From Bradyrhizobium sp. AUGA SZCCT0176 (GTDB lineage Bacteria; Pseudomonadota; Alphaproteobacteria; Rhizobiales; Xanthobacteraceae), in NCBI RefSeq assembly GCF_018130145.1, contig NZ_JAFCMB010000020.1, positions 28,200-92,199 on the forward strand: 64,000 nt of DNA. Reading direction: 5' to 3'. Position 1 is the first letter of the stretch. Each line of letters begins with the position of its first letter. The position numbers and the translations under genes were made by a program. The notes under the pieces are model-generated. The model had not been told where the DNA came from. It saw nothing but the letters and a program-made list of their open reading frames with translations, and searched no databases. Below are positions 18,305 to 27,029 of the stretch, in pieces.

Positions 18305-19276
18305 ATGCGCGGATTTCTGGTTCTTGCTGCTCGTATTCTGGTGTCCGGCGCTCTGCTCTATTTGGCGCTCCGCGGCGTGAATTTTGCCGCGATCCAGTCC
18401 CGCCTCAGCGAAAGCAGCCCTGCCTGGATTTTGGGCTGGATGGGACTTTCGGTGCTGGTGACCATCGTCCAGGTTTTCTGTGGCGCTTTGAGATGGCGGG
18501 AAATTTCCGGTCCCTGCGGGGCTCCGTTGCGTGCAACGCAAGCCTTCAAGTTCAACATGATCGGAACTTTCTTCAACCAAACGCTTCCGTCAACCATCGG
18601 CGGAGACGCCCTGCGTCTTTGGCTGGTCAACCGTACCGGCGCAGGTTGGCGAGCTGCCACCTATTCGGTGCTGGTCGACCGCGCAATCGGACTCATCGCG
18701 CTCGCGATCGTCGTGATTGTCAGCCTCCCCTGGAGTTATCAGCTGATCGGGGATTCGCGGGGACGCCTTGCTCTTGTGCTGATTGATCTAGCCGCCATCT
18801 CGGGCGGTCTGGGCTTCCTGCTCCTGGGGCGCCTGCCGTGGAAGTGGCTGCGGACGTGGTGGCCAACACACCACATCCACGCCTGCTCACTGATTGCAAA
18901 TCGAACCCTCTTCGACCGTCACAGCGGACCCAGAATTGCAGTCCTTTCGCTGTGCGTGCACATCCTGACCGTCGTGATCGCATGGTGTGTCGTGCGCGCG
19001 ATCTCTGCGCCCGCTGACTTCAGCCAGGTGTTCCTCCTCATACCACCGATCATGCTGGTCACGATGCTGCCGATTTCGATTGCCGGCTGGGGTGTGCGGG
19101 AGGCGACCATGATGGTCGCCTTCGGCTACGCCGGCCTGGTGCAGACAGATGGCACCATGGTGTCGCTGCTTTTCGGCGCATCCTCCTTCGTCGTAGGCGC
19201 GATTGGCGGACTGGTCTGGATCTTCAGCGCGGAGAAAGCTGCAAAGACTCCCGACGCGCTTCCAGAGGCAGGCTGA
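18305..19276 (+). CDS. Flippase-like membrane protein (lysylphosphatidylglycerol synthase TM family)
   Basis: 323 residues, nearly all hydrophobic, with about eight membrane segments. TFFNQTLPSTIGGDALRLW near residue 80 and LLIPPIMLVTMLPISIAGWGVRE near 240 are the two conserved blocks of the LPG_synthase_TM / COG0392 family (related to AglD and the flippase part of MprF). Members are thought to handle or flip polyprenyl or lipid-linked substrates. In this locus it could move a lipid-linked sugar used by GT-C enzymes; no Wzx is present. Transcribed alone, divergent from the supply unit, convergent with the methyltransferase ending at 19308. Confidence 0.85.
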   Translation: MRGFLVLAARILVSGALLYLALRGVNFAAIQSRLSESSPAWILGWMGLSVLVTIVQVFCGALRWREISGPCGAPLRATQAFKFNMIGTFFNQTLPSTIGGDALRLWLVNRTGAGWRAATYSVLVDRAIGLIALAIVVIVSLPWSYQLIGDSRGRLALVLIDLAAISGGLGFLLLGRLPWKWLRTWWPTHHIHACSLIANRTLFDRHSGPRIAVLSLCVHILTVVIAWCVVRAISAPADFSQVFLLIPPIMLVTMLPISIAGWGVREATMMVAFGYAGLVQTDGTMVSLLFGASSFVVGAIGGLVWIFSAEKAAKTPDALPEAG

Positions 19277-19307
19277 GGGCGCCGCAATTGGATCCGCTGG
19301 ACGATGG

Positions 19308-20051
19308 TCAGGCAGATTTTTTCTGCAGCACGATCATGGTTCGAAACCCGAGCATGCGACCGAGCGCAGACTCGATGCGCTTCTCGAACGCCAGCACCCG
19401 CCGCCCCAAAGACTCCGGCATCAGTGTCCAGCGCTTGAACCCGCCGGAAAGCGGATAGACCCAGAAAGAGAACCAGGACACCTCGACGAATTCGAGATTT
19501 GGAAAGAGCCTCTCGAATTGAAGACGGTCGCGCGTCGCCAGCAGCGTCGGGATCGCTTGATTGGAATCGTAGGGATCACGCTCGGGGTTCGGCAAACCTT
19601 CGACAAAAGGAGTTGCCCTCATTCGTACCGGCTCGGGATGAATCAACCGGTAGAAAACCGTACTTCCGGGGGTGATCGCCGGCTCGATCATCACGCAACG
19701 GCCGCCAGCGCGCAAAACACGCTCGGCCTCCCGGAAGAACAGAACCGGGAACTCGATATGATGCAGCACGTCGAGCATGACGATGTTGCTGATGGCGCCG
19801 GAACCAAATGGCAAATTCTGCGCATCCGCGACCACGTCGACCATCGGGGAATGCTGGATGTCCGAAGATATGGCCGCGGGAATGAAGTTCTTGAGTTGCC
19901 CGATCCCCCCGCCGATCTCGATGGTTTCTCCGGCCACGCAGGCCGCGGCAATCCGGCGGTAGTAGTCCTCGTAGACCAATCGCAGGATCGGCTTTTGGGA
20001 CCAAACGCTGCGATAGGAAGCGTGAGGGTCGCTCTGGATGGTACTGGACAT
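19308..20051 (-). CDS. Class I SAM-dependent methyltransferase
   Basis: 247 residues. The first ATG is at 20051; a TTG one codon upstream is less likely. Motif I is a variant, TIEIGGGIGQLKNFIP, with SSDIQ as the acidic loop. Then NIVMLDVLHHIEFPVLFFRE and RVLRAGGRCVMIEPAITPGS follow the Methyltransf_11 order. The C-terminal third, rich in aromatic residues and including a PLSGGFKRW segment, is unusual and may bind a lipid-linked acceptor. It follows the methyltransferase-GT2 fusion by 22 bases and is probably cotranslated with it, which suggests that both act on one glycan. Confidence 0.85.
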   Translation of the reverse strand: MSSTIQSDPHASYRSVWSQKPILRLVYEDYYRRIAAACVAGETIEIGGGIGQLKNFIPAAISSDIQHSPMVDVVADAQNLPFGSGAISNIVMLDVLHHIEFPVLFFREAERVLRAGGRCVMIEPAITPGSTVFYRLIHPEPVRMRATPFVEGLPNPERDPYDSNQAIPTLLATRDRLQFERLFPNLEFVEVSWFSFWVYPLSGGFKRWTLMPESLGRRVLAFEKRIESALGRMLGFRTMIVLQKKSA

Positions 20052-20073
20052 CAATCAACCACCAAATGAATGA

Positions 20074-21513
20074 TCAGATCGCCTTGATCTTGAAGAAGGC
20101 AAACACGACCATCTTCAGGAGCAACACGCCGTGGCGGAAGCGCGATATCTGCGTTTCACCATACGATCTCGCGGCATACCGGATCGGCAGATCGACCGAC
20201 TTCAGGTTTAGTTTCGAGGCACCAAAAATCAGATCGAAATCTCCGAACGGATCGAAATCTCCGAAATACGCTTTACCCTCGCGCAGGCGATAATAGTCGG
20301 TTCGCCGCATTACCTTGGTGCCGCAGAGCGTGTCGGTATAGCGCTGGTTGAGCAACCACGAAAACAGATACGAAAAACTCTTGTTGGCGATCAGGTTCAG
20401 GAACCGCATGGCGTCATCTTCCAGCGGATAGACGAGGCGCGATCCGTTGATGAATTCACCTTTGCCGGACTGAATCGCATCCCAGAATTTCGGGAGCTGC
20501 TCTGGCGGCACCGTAAGATCGGCGTCGAGGATGATCAAGACATCGCCGCGCGCAACATCGTAGGCCGTGAACACGGCGTCGGCCTTGCCTTTGCCCGGCT
20601 GGACCATGGTCTTGATGTCTTTGTCCGGATAAGCAGCCTTGACCCGCTGCATTTCCTCAAAGGTGCCGTCCTTGCTGTGACCTTCAATGAAGATGATCTC
20701 CAGATCCTCGCAAAACTGCGGGATGCGCTGGACGGCGGGCTCGATGTTGCCGCGCTCGTTGCGGGCCGGAATGACGACTGTGGCAGAGCGCAACGTATCG
20801 TCGGGTTTCAACAGCGAACGGCAGACCACGTAATGACGTAACGCGAACCAACGAAACACCGGAAGAATGCTGATGAAGCGGTTGATGAGACGTCCGATTC
20901 CAAACAGCGACATGGGGACGATCATGCGCTGTTCAGTTTTGACGGCGTCAAAGCTGCCTAGACCGGCCAACGCCTGAACGTCTGCCGGCGACAGGACGTT
21001 CTGTGGCGGGTGGGGCATGCGCCCCCCGGCGAATTCAGCCAGCTTCAGCAACGGCATCCACAGATGCGAAAAGTAACCGACGACCAGCCGCGTCTCGCGC
21101 GTGCACAATGGATGCAGCCGCTCGAAAAACGCCTGAACGTCGTCGAGTGATCCGATCGTATCCAGCACAACGATGAAATCGAACGGCCCGGGAAGAGACG
21201 CAATCACCTCCGGATCTTCGGCATCGCCAACCAGAAATGTCAGACCGGGATGAAGCTTGCGCGCCTGTTCAACCATCGCCGGGCTGAAATCCAGGCCGAC
21301 ACCGAACGACGGTTCGAGGCCTGCAAGCGTATCGCCGGTGCCGCATCCGATTTCCAGAACGCGCGCACCTTTCGGGATCAAGAAGCGCAGATAGTTTTCG
21401 TCTTCACGATGAAAAAAATCGGCCTTCTCTCGCCAAGTGGCGCGAGCAGATGCATAGGCCTCTGAATGATTTAGAATAGCGGCTTTGCGCGATGGTCCTG
21501 CGACGACTGTCAT
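20074..21513 (-). CDS. Fusion of SAM-methyltransferase and family 2 glycosyltransferase
   Basis: 479 residues in two domains. Residues 1-235: methyltransferase with GARVLEIGCGTGDTLAGL near 49, GLDFSPAMVEQARKLHP and FIVVLDTIGSLDDVQAFFE. Residues 240-479: GT2 with SATVVIPARNERGNIEP, IEGHSKDGTFEEM in place of the usual VNDGS, and the metal motif LDADLT. No membrane hairpin follows, unlike the GT2 at 12944. Fusion suggests that the transferred sugar or the acceptor is methylated in the same complex. Divergent from asnB copy 2 across 215 bases. The join is in one open frame without a stop, so it is not an assembly artefact of two overlapping genes. Confidence 0.9.
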   Translation of the reverse strand: MTVVAGPSRKAAILNHSEAYASARATWREKADFFHREDENYLRFLIPKGARVLEIGCGTGDTLAGLEPSFGVGLDFSPAMVEQARKLHPGLTFLVGDAEDPEVIASLPGPFDFIVVLDTIGSLDDVQAFFERLHPLCTRETRLVVGYFSHLWMPLLKLAEFAGGRMPHPPQNVLSPADVQALAGLGSFDAVKTEQRMIVPMSLFGIGRLINRFISILPVFRWFALRHYVVCRSLLKPDDTLRSATVVIPARNERGNIEPAVQRIPQFCEDLEIIFIEGHSKDGTFEEMQRVKAAYPDKDIKTMVQPGKGKADAVFTAYDVARGDVLIILDADLTVPPEQLPKFWDAIQSGKGEFINGSRLVYPLEDDAMRFLNLIANKSFSYLFSWLLNQRYTDTLCGTKVMRRTDYYRLREGKAYFGDFDPFGDFDLIFGASKLNLKSVDLPIRYAARSYGETQISRFRHGVLLLKMVVFAFFKIKAI

Positions 21514-21728
21514 GGCTTCGTGAGCACTTTCGAATATCCCCTGGCGGCGCAGCTATCCGACACGCGTCCAGCGTGAATTTCGAGCTATAAATATCCGCTT
21601 TTGGCGCATCCTTATGCGCTGGTTGCGTTGGCTTGCCAAGAAGGTATTTTTGGGTAAGAAGTGGTGAAATTCGCCGCAAATCCCCGCAATAACGGCTTCG
21701 AACAACGGAATATGGTGCTGGCTGGGAT

Positions 21729-23660
21729 ATGTGTGGCATAGCTGGCATCATCGACCCAAATCGGCGCATATCCCCGGACGATCTCACTGGTCTCGCAGAT
21801 TCGATGGATCGCAGCCTCGAGCATCGCGGGCCGGACGGCCACGACGTCTGGCTTGACCATGATGCCGGGGTCGCGTTGGTCCACCGCCGCCTGGCCATCG
21901 TCGACTTGTCGCCCGCCGGGCGCCAGCCCATGCATTCGGCCGATGGGCGTTTCGTCATCAGCTACAATGGCGAAGTCTACAGCCACCTCGAGATTCGAAG
22001 GGAACTGGAGGCTGCCGGACAGGGCTTTCGCGGCCATTCCGACACCGAAGTGATTCTTGAATCGGTTGCCCGATACGGCATCACCGGGACAGTACGCCGG
22101 CTGATCGGGATGTTCGCGATCGCAATCTGGGACCGCAGGGACCGCACCCTGACGCTGGTCCGCGACAGGCTCGGGATCAAACCGGTCTACTGGGCGAAGA
22201 TCGACGGCGTCTTCATGTTCGCATCGGAACTGAAGGCGCTGCGCGAATACCGCGGGTGGACACCGCGGATAAGGCCGGAGGCCGTCGCTTCCTACATGCG
22301 GCACAATTACATTCCAACACCGCATACCATCTATCAGGGCGTCCACAAGCTCGAGCCCGGAACGATTCTCACGCTGCCGTGGAACGGCGAACCCAGCAGT
22401 GAGAAATTCTGGAATGCACGCGAAATTGCCATCGACGGCATTCGCAATCCGCTTCGTGAAGACGATACAGAGTTGACCGACCGTCTCGAGTCCCTGCTGC
22501 TCGATGCGGTGGGAAAACGCATGATGGCGGATGTGCCGCTCGGCGCGTTTCTCTCGGGCGGCATCGATTCATCTCTGGTTGTTGCCTTGATGAAGGCGAC
22601 GAACTCAGGCCCGGTGAAGACGTTCTCGATCGGCTTCGAACAAAGGGAATTCAACGAAGCGCCCTATGCCGCGGCGATCGCAAAACACCTTGGAACCGAA
22701 CACACCGAACTGATGGTCAGTTCGAGCGAAGCGCTGGATGTCGTGCCCAAGCTCGCAGAAATGTTCGACGAACCATTCGCCGATTCGTCGCAAATTCCAA
22801 CCTATCTGGTGTCGGCGATGACGCGAAAACACGTCACGGTCGCTCTATCCGGAGACGGCGGCGACGAACTGTTCGCAGGTTACAACCGATATCAGCTGAC
22901 TTCGAACATATGGCGAAAGCTGACGCTTCTGCCCGGCTTCATGCGCAAGGGCGCAGCTTCGGGATTGGCTTCCGTCGGCGCCGACCAGTGGGACAACATC
23001 TTCGCCATAGTGCGAAGATATCGCCCGACGGCCCAACCCGGGCGTAGCCTGCACAAGCTTGCCAGCCTGCTTGAAGTCGACGACTCCACGCAAATTTATC
23101 GCCAGTTGGTGAGCCATTGGGATCCCGCCGCCCTGATGCCGGGTGTTTCAGAGACGGTCGGCGTCCTGCAGGACGACACGATTCAACACGACTTCCCCAA
23201 CCTGCTCGACCGGATGCAGCTGCTCGATCTGACGACCTATCTGCCCGACGACATCCTCACAAAGGTCGATCGCACGAGCATGGCCGTAGCCCTCGAAGCA
23301 CGCGTCCCCCTCTTGGATCATCGCGTGGTGGAGCTCGCCTGGAGGATGCCCCGCTCGGTCAAGATCAGGAACGGAAAAACCAAATGGCTGCTTCGGCAAG
23401 TACTCAATCGGCACGTTCCCGCCGAACTCGTTGAGCGGCCCAAGATGGGATTCGGCGTGCCGCTGTCTGATTGGCTTCGCGGTCCGCTCCGGGACTGGGC
23501 GGAAAACCTGCTATCGGAAAAACGGCTTGGCGAAGCCGGCCTATTCGATACGGCTTTGGTGCGGCGGTATTGGGAACAGCACCTTTCCAGAAAGAACAAC
23601 TGGGCGTATCTGCTGTGGGATGTATTGATGTTCGAAGCCTGGCGCGAGCGTTGGGGTTAA
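21729..23660 (+). CDS. asnB: AsnB-type glutamine amidotransferase (copy 2)
   Basis: 643 residues. ATGTGTGGC gives Cys2 of the glutaminase; RLGIKPVYW and FLSGGIDSSLVVALM are intact, followed by VALSGDGGDELFAGYNRY. Along the SGGIDS to SGDGGDE region it resembles copy 3 at 30165 more closely than copies 1 and 4, so copies 2 and 3 are probably the nearest pair. It is alone on its strand, between the fusion gene (divergent) and a convergent GT4. The last bases TTAA hold its TAA and also the TAA of the opposite gene. Probable role: amidation of a uronic acid in the polymer. Confidence 0.93.
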   Translation: MCGIAGIIDPNRRISPDDLTGLADSMDRSLEHRGPDGHDVWLDHDAGVALVHRRLAIVDLSPAGRQPMHSADGRFVISYNGEVYSHLEIRRELEAAGQGFRGHSDTEVILESVARYGITGTVRRLIGMFAIAIWDRRDRTLTLVRDRLGIKPVYWAKIDGVFMFASELKALREYRGWTPRIRPEAVASYMRHNYIPTPHTIYQGVHKLEPGTILTLPWNGEPSSEKFWNAREIAIDGIRNPLREDDTELTDRLESLLLDAVGKRMMADVPLGAFLSGGIDSSLVVALMKATNSGPVKTFSIGFEQREFNEAPYAAAIAKHLGTEHTELMVSSSEALDVVPKLAEMFDEPFADSSQIPTYLVSAMTRKHVTVALSGDGGDELFAGYNRYQLTSNIWRKLTLLPGFMRKGAASGLASVGADQWDNIFAIVRRYRPTAQPGRSLHKLASLLEVDDSTQIYRQLVSHWDPAALMPGVSETVGVLQDDTIQHDFPNLLDRMQLLDLTTYLPDDILTKVDRTSMAVALEARVPLLDHRVVELAWRMPRSVKIRNGKTKWLLRQVLNRHVPAELVERPKMGFGVPLSDWLRGPLRDWAENLLSEKRLGEAGLFDTALVRRYWEQHLSRKNNWAYLLWDVLMFEAWRERWG

Positions 23661-24886
23661 ACCTCACTGCCAGCGTTGCCGGACGCGCGCACCTCTTCAA
23701 TATCGCAAACTCGTTTGCCGCCGAGCAGCCCGCGATAAAGGCTCTCATATCCGGCAACGCAAGCATCCAGGGTGAAATTCGACTGCACGCGCGCCTGTGC
23801 AGCGCTTCCGAAGCGGGAACGCAAGGCTGGATCGCCGACCAATTGCACGATGGCTCGCGACAATGCGTCGACATCTCGCGGCGGCACGATCACGCCGGTC
23901 GTGCGATCGAGTATTGCCTCGGCATTTCCGCCTACGTCGGTCGCGACGACGCATAGGCCTGCCGCCATCTGTTCAATGACCGCGTTGGAAAATCCCTCTT
24001 CGTGCGATGGCAGAACACCAAGATCGCTCGCGGCAATCAGGTCCGGAACATCGCTGCGCGAGCCCAGGAACCTGATGTGGTCACCGATTCCCAGCTCCAC
24101 AGCCAGCGATCCGATTGCGGCGCCTGCCCCGTCGTCTCGACCGACGATCAGAAGCTGCCAATCGCGGGGCAGTGAAGCTCCGGCGCCGCCGAGCGCGCTG
24201 ATCAGATCCAGATGTCCCTTGTAGGGTATCAAGTTCGCGACGACGATCATGACCAGAGCGTCTGCTGAAATACCCAGCGCGCCGCGCGTCTCGTTACGAG
24301 CTGCTTTTGAAGTAACACGCTTCAGATCGACGCCATTGTAGATAAGGCCGAGGCGCCGCTCATCGACCCCTTCTTCCATAAGGTCCCCGAGCACGCGCCG
24401 CGAGTTGCCCAGGATTGCAGTCATATGGCCATGCAGACGCCGCTCCAGAACTCGCAGCAAGGGGTATTTCCCCTGGTAATGGTTGAGGCTCCGGCGGCTC
24501 ATGACCCGGATTCGGATGCCGGCGAGAAATGCCAATGGCGCCGTTGTCAAATAGGCCATCGGAAGAAAGCAGTGCACGATCGCGGGCCGTCTCCGCACCA
24601 GTACTGTAAAGAGGTGTCCGGACACGATCGAAAACCTGATGAAACGGACGATCATCGGAGCCGGCCGGCCGTCCCGCTTGATCGGCGGGCAAATGATATT
24701 CACCCCACTTTCGGTGAGGCTCCGGGCCAGCGGCCCCTCACCCGCCAGACTGTAGATCGAGACGTTCCAGCCTCGCGACACCAGCTCGGCCGCAACCGAT
24801 GCCAGATGCAACTCGGTGCCCCCGACTTCCAACGTGCCAATGGTGAAGATGACGTCACCCTTGGCCGCATCCGGCTTCACATTCAT
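23657..24886 (-). CDS. Family 4 glycosyltransferase
   Basis: 409 residues from the ATG at 24886, supported by AGGA eight bases upstream; a TTG at 24907 would add seven residues. N-terminal domain: TIGTLEVGGTELHLASVA, the GT4 glycine-rich donor-side loop. C-terminal domain: RFLGSRSDVPDLIAASDL and the E-x7-E motif in HEEGFSNAVIEQMAAG that binds the nucleotide sugar. GT-B fold, retaining, cytoplasmic face. Last gene of the minus-strand unit that begins with asnB copy 3, 46 bases after the GT-C-like gene. Donor not predictable from sequence. Confidence 0.92.
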   Translation of the reverse strand: MNVKPDAAKGDVIFTIGTLEVGGTELHLASVAAELVSRGWNVSIYSLAGEGPLARSLTESGVNIICPPIKRDGRPAPMIVRFIRFSIVSGHLFTVLVRRRPAIVHCFLPMAYLTTAPLAFLAGIRIRVMSRRSLNHYQGKYPLLRVLERRLHGHMTAILGNSRRVLGDLMEEGVDERRLGLIYNGVDLKRVTSKAARNETRGALGISADALVMIVVANLIPYKGHLDLISALGGAGASLPRDWQLLIVGRDDGAGAAIGSLAVELGIGDHIRFLGSRSDVPDLIAASDLGVLPSHEEGFSNAVIEQMAAGLCVVATDVGGNAEAILDRTTGVIVPPRDVDALSRAIVQLVGDPALRSRFGSAAQARVQSNFTLDACVAGYESLYRGLLGGKRVCDIEEVRASGNAGSEV

Positions 24887-24932
24887 CCGAAGTCCTGAAC
24901 TCCGCAAATCGAAAGCGCTCGGAGCCGGCGTC

Positions 24933-26927
24933 TCATTTTGCAGGAAGATCTACAGGTTGCGCGTCAGTCACAAGGACCCAGTAAATGCTGTTCCCCTCAA
25001 TCTTCGACCATTCGGCCGTGGTGAATTTCCACGCCTGAACGTTCTTATCCAGCACGACATGGGCCGGCACGATGAACTGGTTGTCGCTGGTCCTTCCCGC
25101 CTCCATTCTCGGCGCAACGATAAACCCGAAAGGCAATTGCGGTGTTCGATCTTTGAGAAGGGGCTGATAAATTTCATTATTGCTCAGCGTGACTATCTTG
25201 GCGAACTCACTCAAGTGCAGGCTGGGCACCTCCTTTGGCAACGGCTGGTCATCGGCAACAACAAGAAAGCCGGACACCCGCCTCCCTCCAAATACCAATT
25301 GCTGATTCGGAACCGCAGTCGCCGCTGCGGCGGGCGGAGCAATGCGGTGAGCGAACCAGGGAACCGACATAAAGAGCACCAGAGCGGTGGCGAGGCTCCC
25401 CCACCACCGCCACGCTGGTCGAACTATTTCGTTCACGGGCGGAATGTGCCGGGAAAAAAGTCCGGAGGCTGTCAGCGCTGCTATCAATGGATAGCTTCCC
25501 GTCATCACCCTCATTCCGTCGTCGTAATACACGAATGCCGAGGATACCAGAATCGCCAGCATGGTCATAACCCAGAACAACACCTCCGTGCCGCTGGGAC
25601 GATTGATGGCGAGAATGATCAGGCCGATTATGGAAACCACGAAGAAGATCGAGGTCGGCAACCATTTTGACGCCGGCGCACGCAGGTAACCGTAAGTGAT
25701 CGTCGGGGGAACGGCGCGGGCAAACAATTCAGCGCTTACAGCCAGTCGGCGAATAATCGTTGCTGGGTCCTTTGCAATATTTTCGATGCCTTTTGAATAC
25801 AGGAAATCGGTTTGGGCTTTCTCGGTATTGTCTATCCGCTTCATTTCATCCGCATAGCGCACGGGACATGACGACCAGTCCTGTCCGATCGAAAGCCCGC
25901 AGAGCGTATAAGCAAAGTTGCTGCCCGAAAGATCGGCGCCCCTTCCATAAAGCTTTTGCAGAGCGAAATTGGCCGACAGGCCGACACCAACGATGCCGAT
26001 CACGGCCACGAAAATATAGACTTTCTTGCGCCAACTATCGCCAAAGCAACATACGATCCACAGCATCACGGCGGGCAGCAGAAACATCGCACCCATTCGG
26101 GTCATCAGAGCCATGAACGTCAACGCCAAACCCAGCAGCGCGAATTGCAGTGACCGACGTCCGAACGACTCCACAAAAGCGGCGACGGAGAGGAAACTCC
26201 AGACAAATCCAAGCGGTTCGGTGAGAGTGGTCGCCAGAAAAGAGCGGCTGAACATCAAGGAGAGCGCGACAAAGGCCAGACATGCCAGCGGGCCGCGCCA
26301 GACAAGAATGGATCGCGCCGCGATCCAGACCGAGACCGAGACCAGGACAACCTGGATGATCAGCATCTGGGCATAGGAGAACCCGGCCGCCGTCATCAAC
26401 ACGGATCTGAACGCCGCAGCAAACGGCCTGCGCAGAGCCATGCCGTTCCAATAACCGTCCCTTGCCTGATCCTGAGCGGCGGAGAAATAGCCGTTTGCAT
26501 CAGAGAATGGAATGAGGCCGCCAATGCTCGCACTATTGAAATCGCCGGGACGCGGCAAACCCGCCCATGTTCCGCTCATCGAGAATACAAATAGGCACAG
26601 GGTAAGAGGCAATCCCCAGGTCTTCAGGAATTTGTCGAGGGATTGCAGTTCCGGCTCGTACGAGTGAGACCCCATCAATACGGATAGCCAGATTGCAACG
26701 GCGCACAGGCTGGTAATCACCAGCAGGAAATGCGCCGCGTAGTGATCGTGCTCGCCCGCGGCGCGGAGCCAATCTGCCCAATGAAAGATGGCTGCGGTCG
26801 GAAGCGCGTAGCCGTTGAGAAGAGCCGCAAGGCTGGCGAGCACGTAAGCCAGTGACGTTGCCAGGCCGAGCCACATCGCCGCCCGCAACAACAGAAAGGG
26901 CATTCTCAAGAGGGTAGGAGCTGTCAT
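24933..26927 (-). CDS. Polytopic membrane protein, GT-C-like candidate
   Basis: 664 residues from the ATG at 26927, which has AGGA about ten bases upstream; the frame runs on to 26960 without support. Ten or more hydrophobic helices fill residues 1-520. A C-terminal soluble part of about 140 residues follows (from about NQQLVFGGRRVSGFLVVADD). The first long loop contains WAGLPRPGDFNSASIGGL. Architecture resembles the membrane protein at 865 and GT-C glycosyltransferases in general, but no signature is decisive. Situated between two GT4 genes, it probably adds a side sugar on the periplasmic side using a polyprenyl-phosphate donor (inference). Confidence 0.65.
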   Translation of the reverse strand: MTAPTLLRMPFLLLRAAMWLGLATSLAYVLASLAALLNGYALPTAAIFHWADWLRAAGEHDHYAAHFLLVITSLCAVAIWLSVLMGSHSYEPELQSLDKFLKTWGLPLTLCLFVFSMSGTWAGLPRPGDFNSASIGGLIPFSDANGYFSAAQDQARDGYWNGMALRRPFAAAFRSVLMTAAGFSYAQMLIIQVVLVSVSVWIAARSILVWRGPLACLAFVALSLMFSRSFLATTLTEPLGFVWSFLSVAAFVESFGRRSLQFALLGLALTFMALMTRMGAMFLLPAVMLWIVCCFGDSWRKKVYIFVAVIGIVGVGLSANFALQKLYGRGADLSGSNFAYTLCGLSIGQDWSSCPVRYADEMKRIDNTEKAQTDFLYSKGIENIAKDPATIIRRLAVSAELFARAVPPTITYGYLRAPASKWLPTSIFFVVSIIGLIILAINRPSGTEVLFWVMTMLAILVSSAFVYYDDGMRVMTGSYPLIAALTASGLFSRHIPPVNEIVRPAWRWWGSLATALVLFMSVPWFAHRIAPPAAAATAVPNQQLVFGGRRVSGFLVVADDQPLPKEVPSLHLSEFAKIVTLSNNEIYQPLLKDRTPQLPFGFIVAPRMEAGRTSDNQFIVPAHVVLDKNVQAWKFTTAEWSKIEGNSIYWVLVTDAQPVDLPAK

Positions 26928-27029
26928 AGGGGTGATTTCCTGAAATTCAGCGCACGCCACAGCCGCGCATGCCGCCGCCGTGCACTTCCGTACATAGCGG
27001 CTGATTTGTTCTATTGGCCACGCTCGAAG

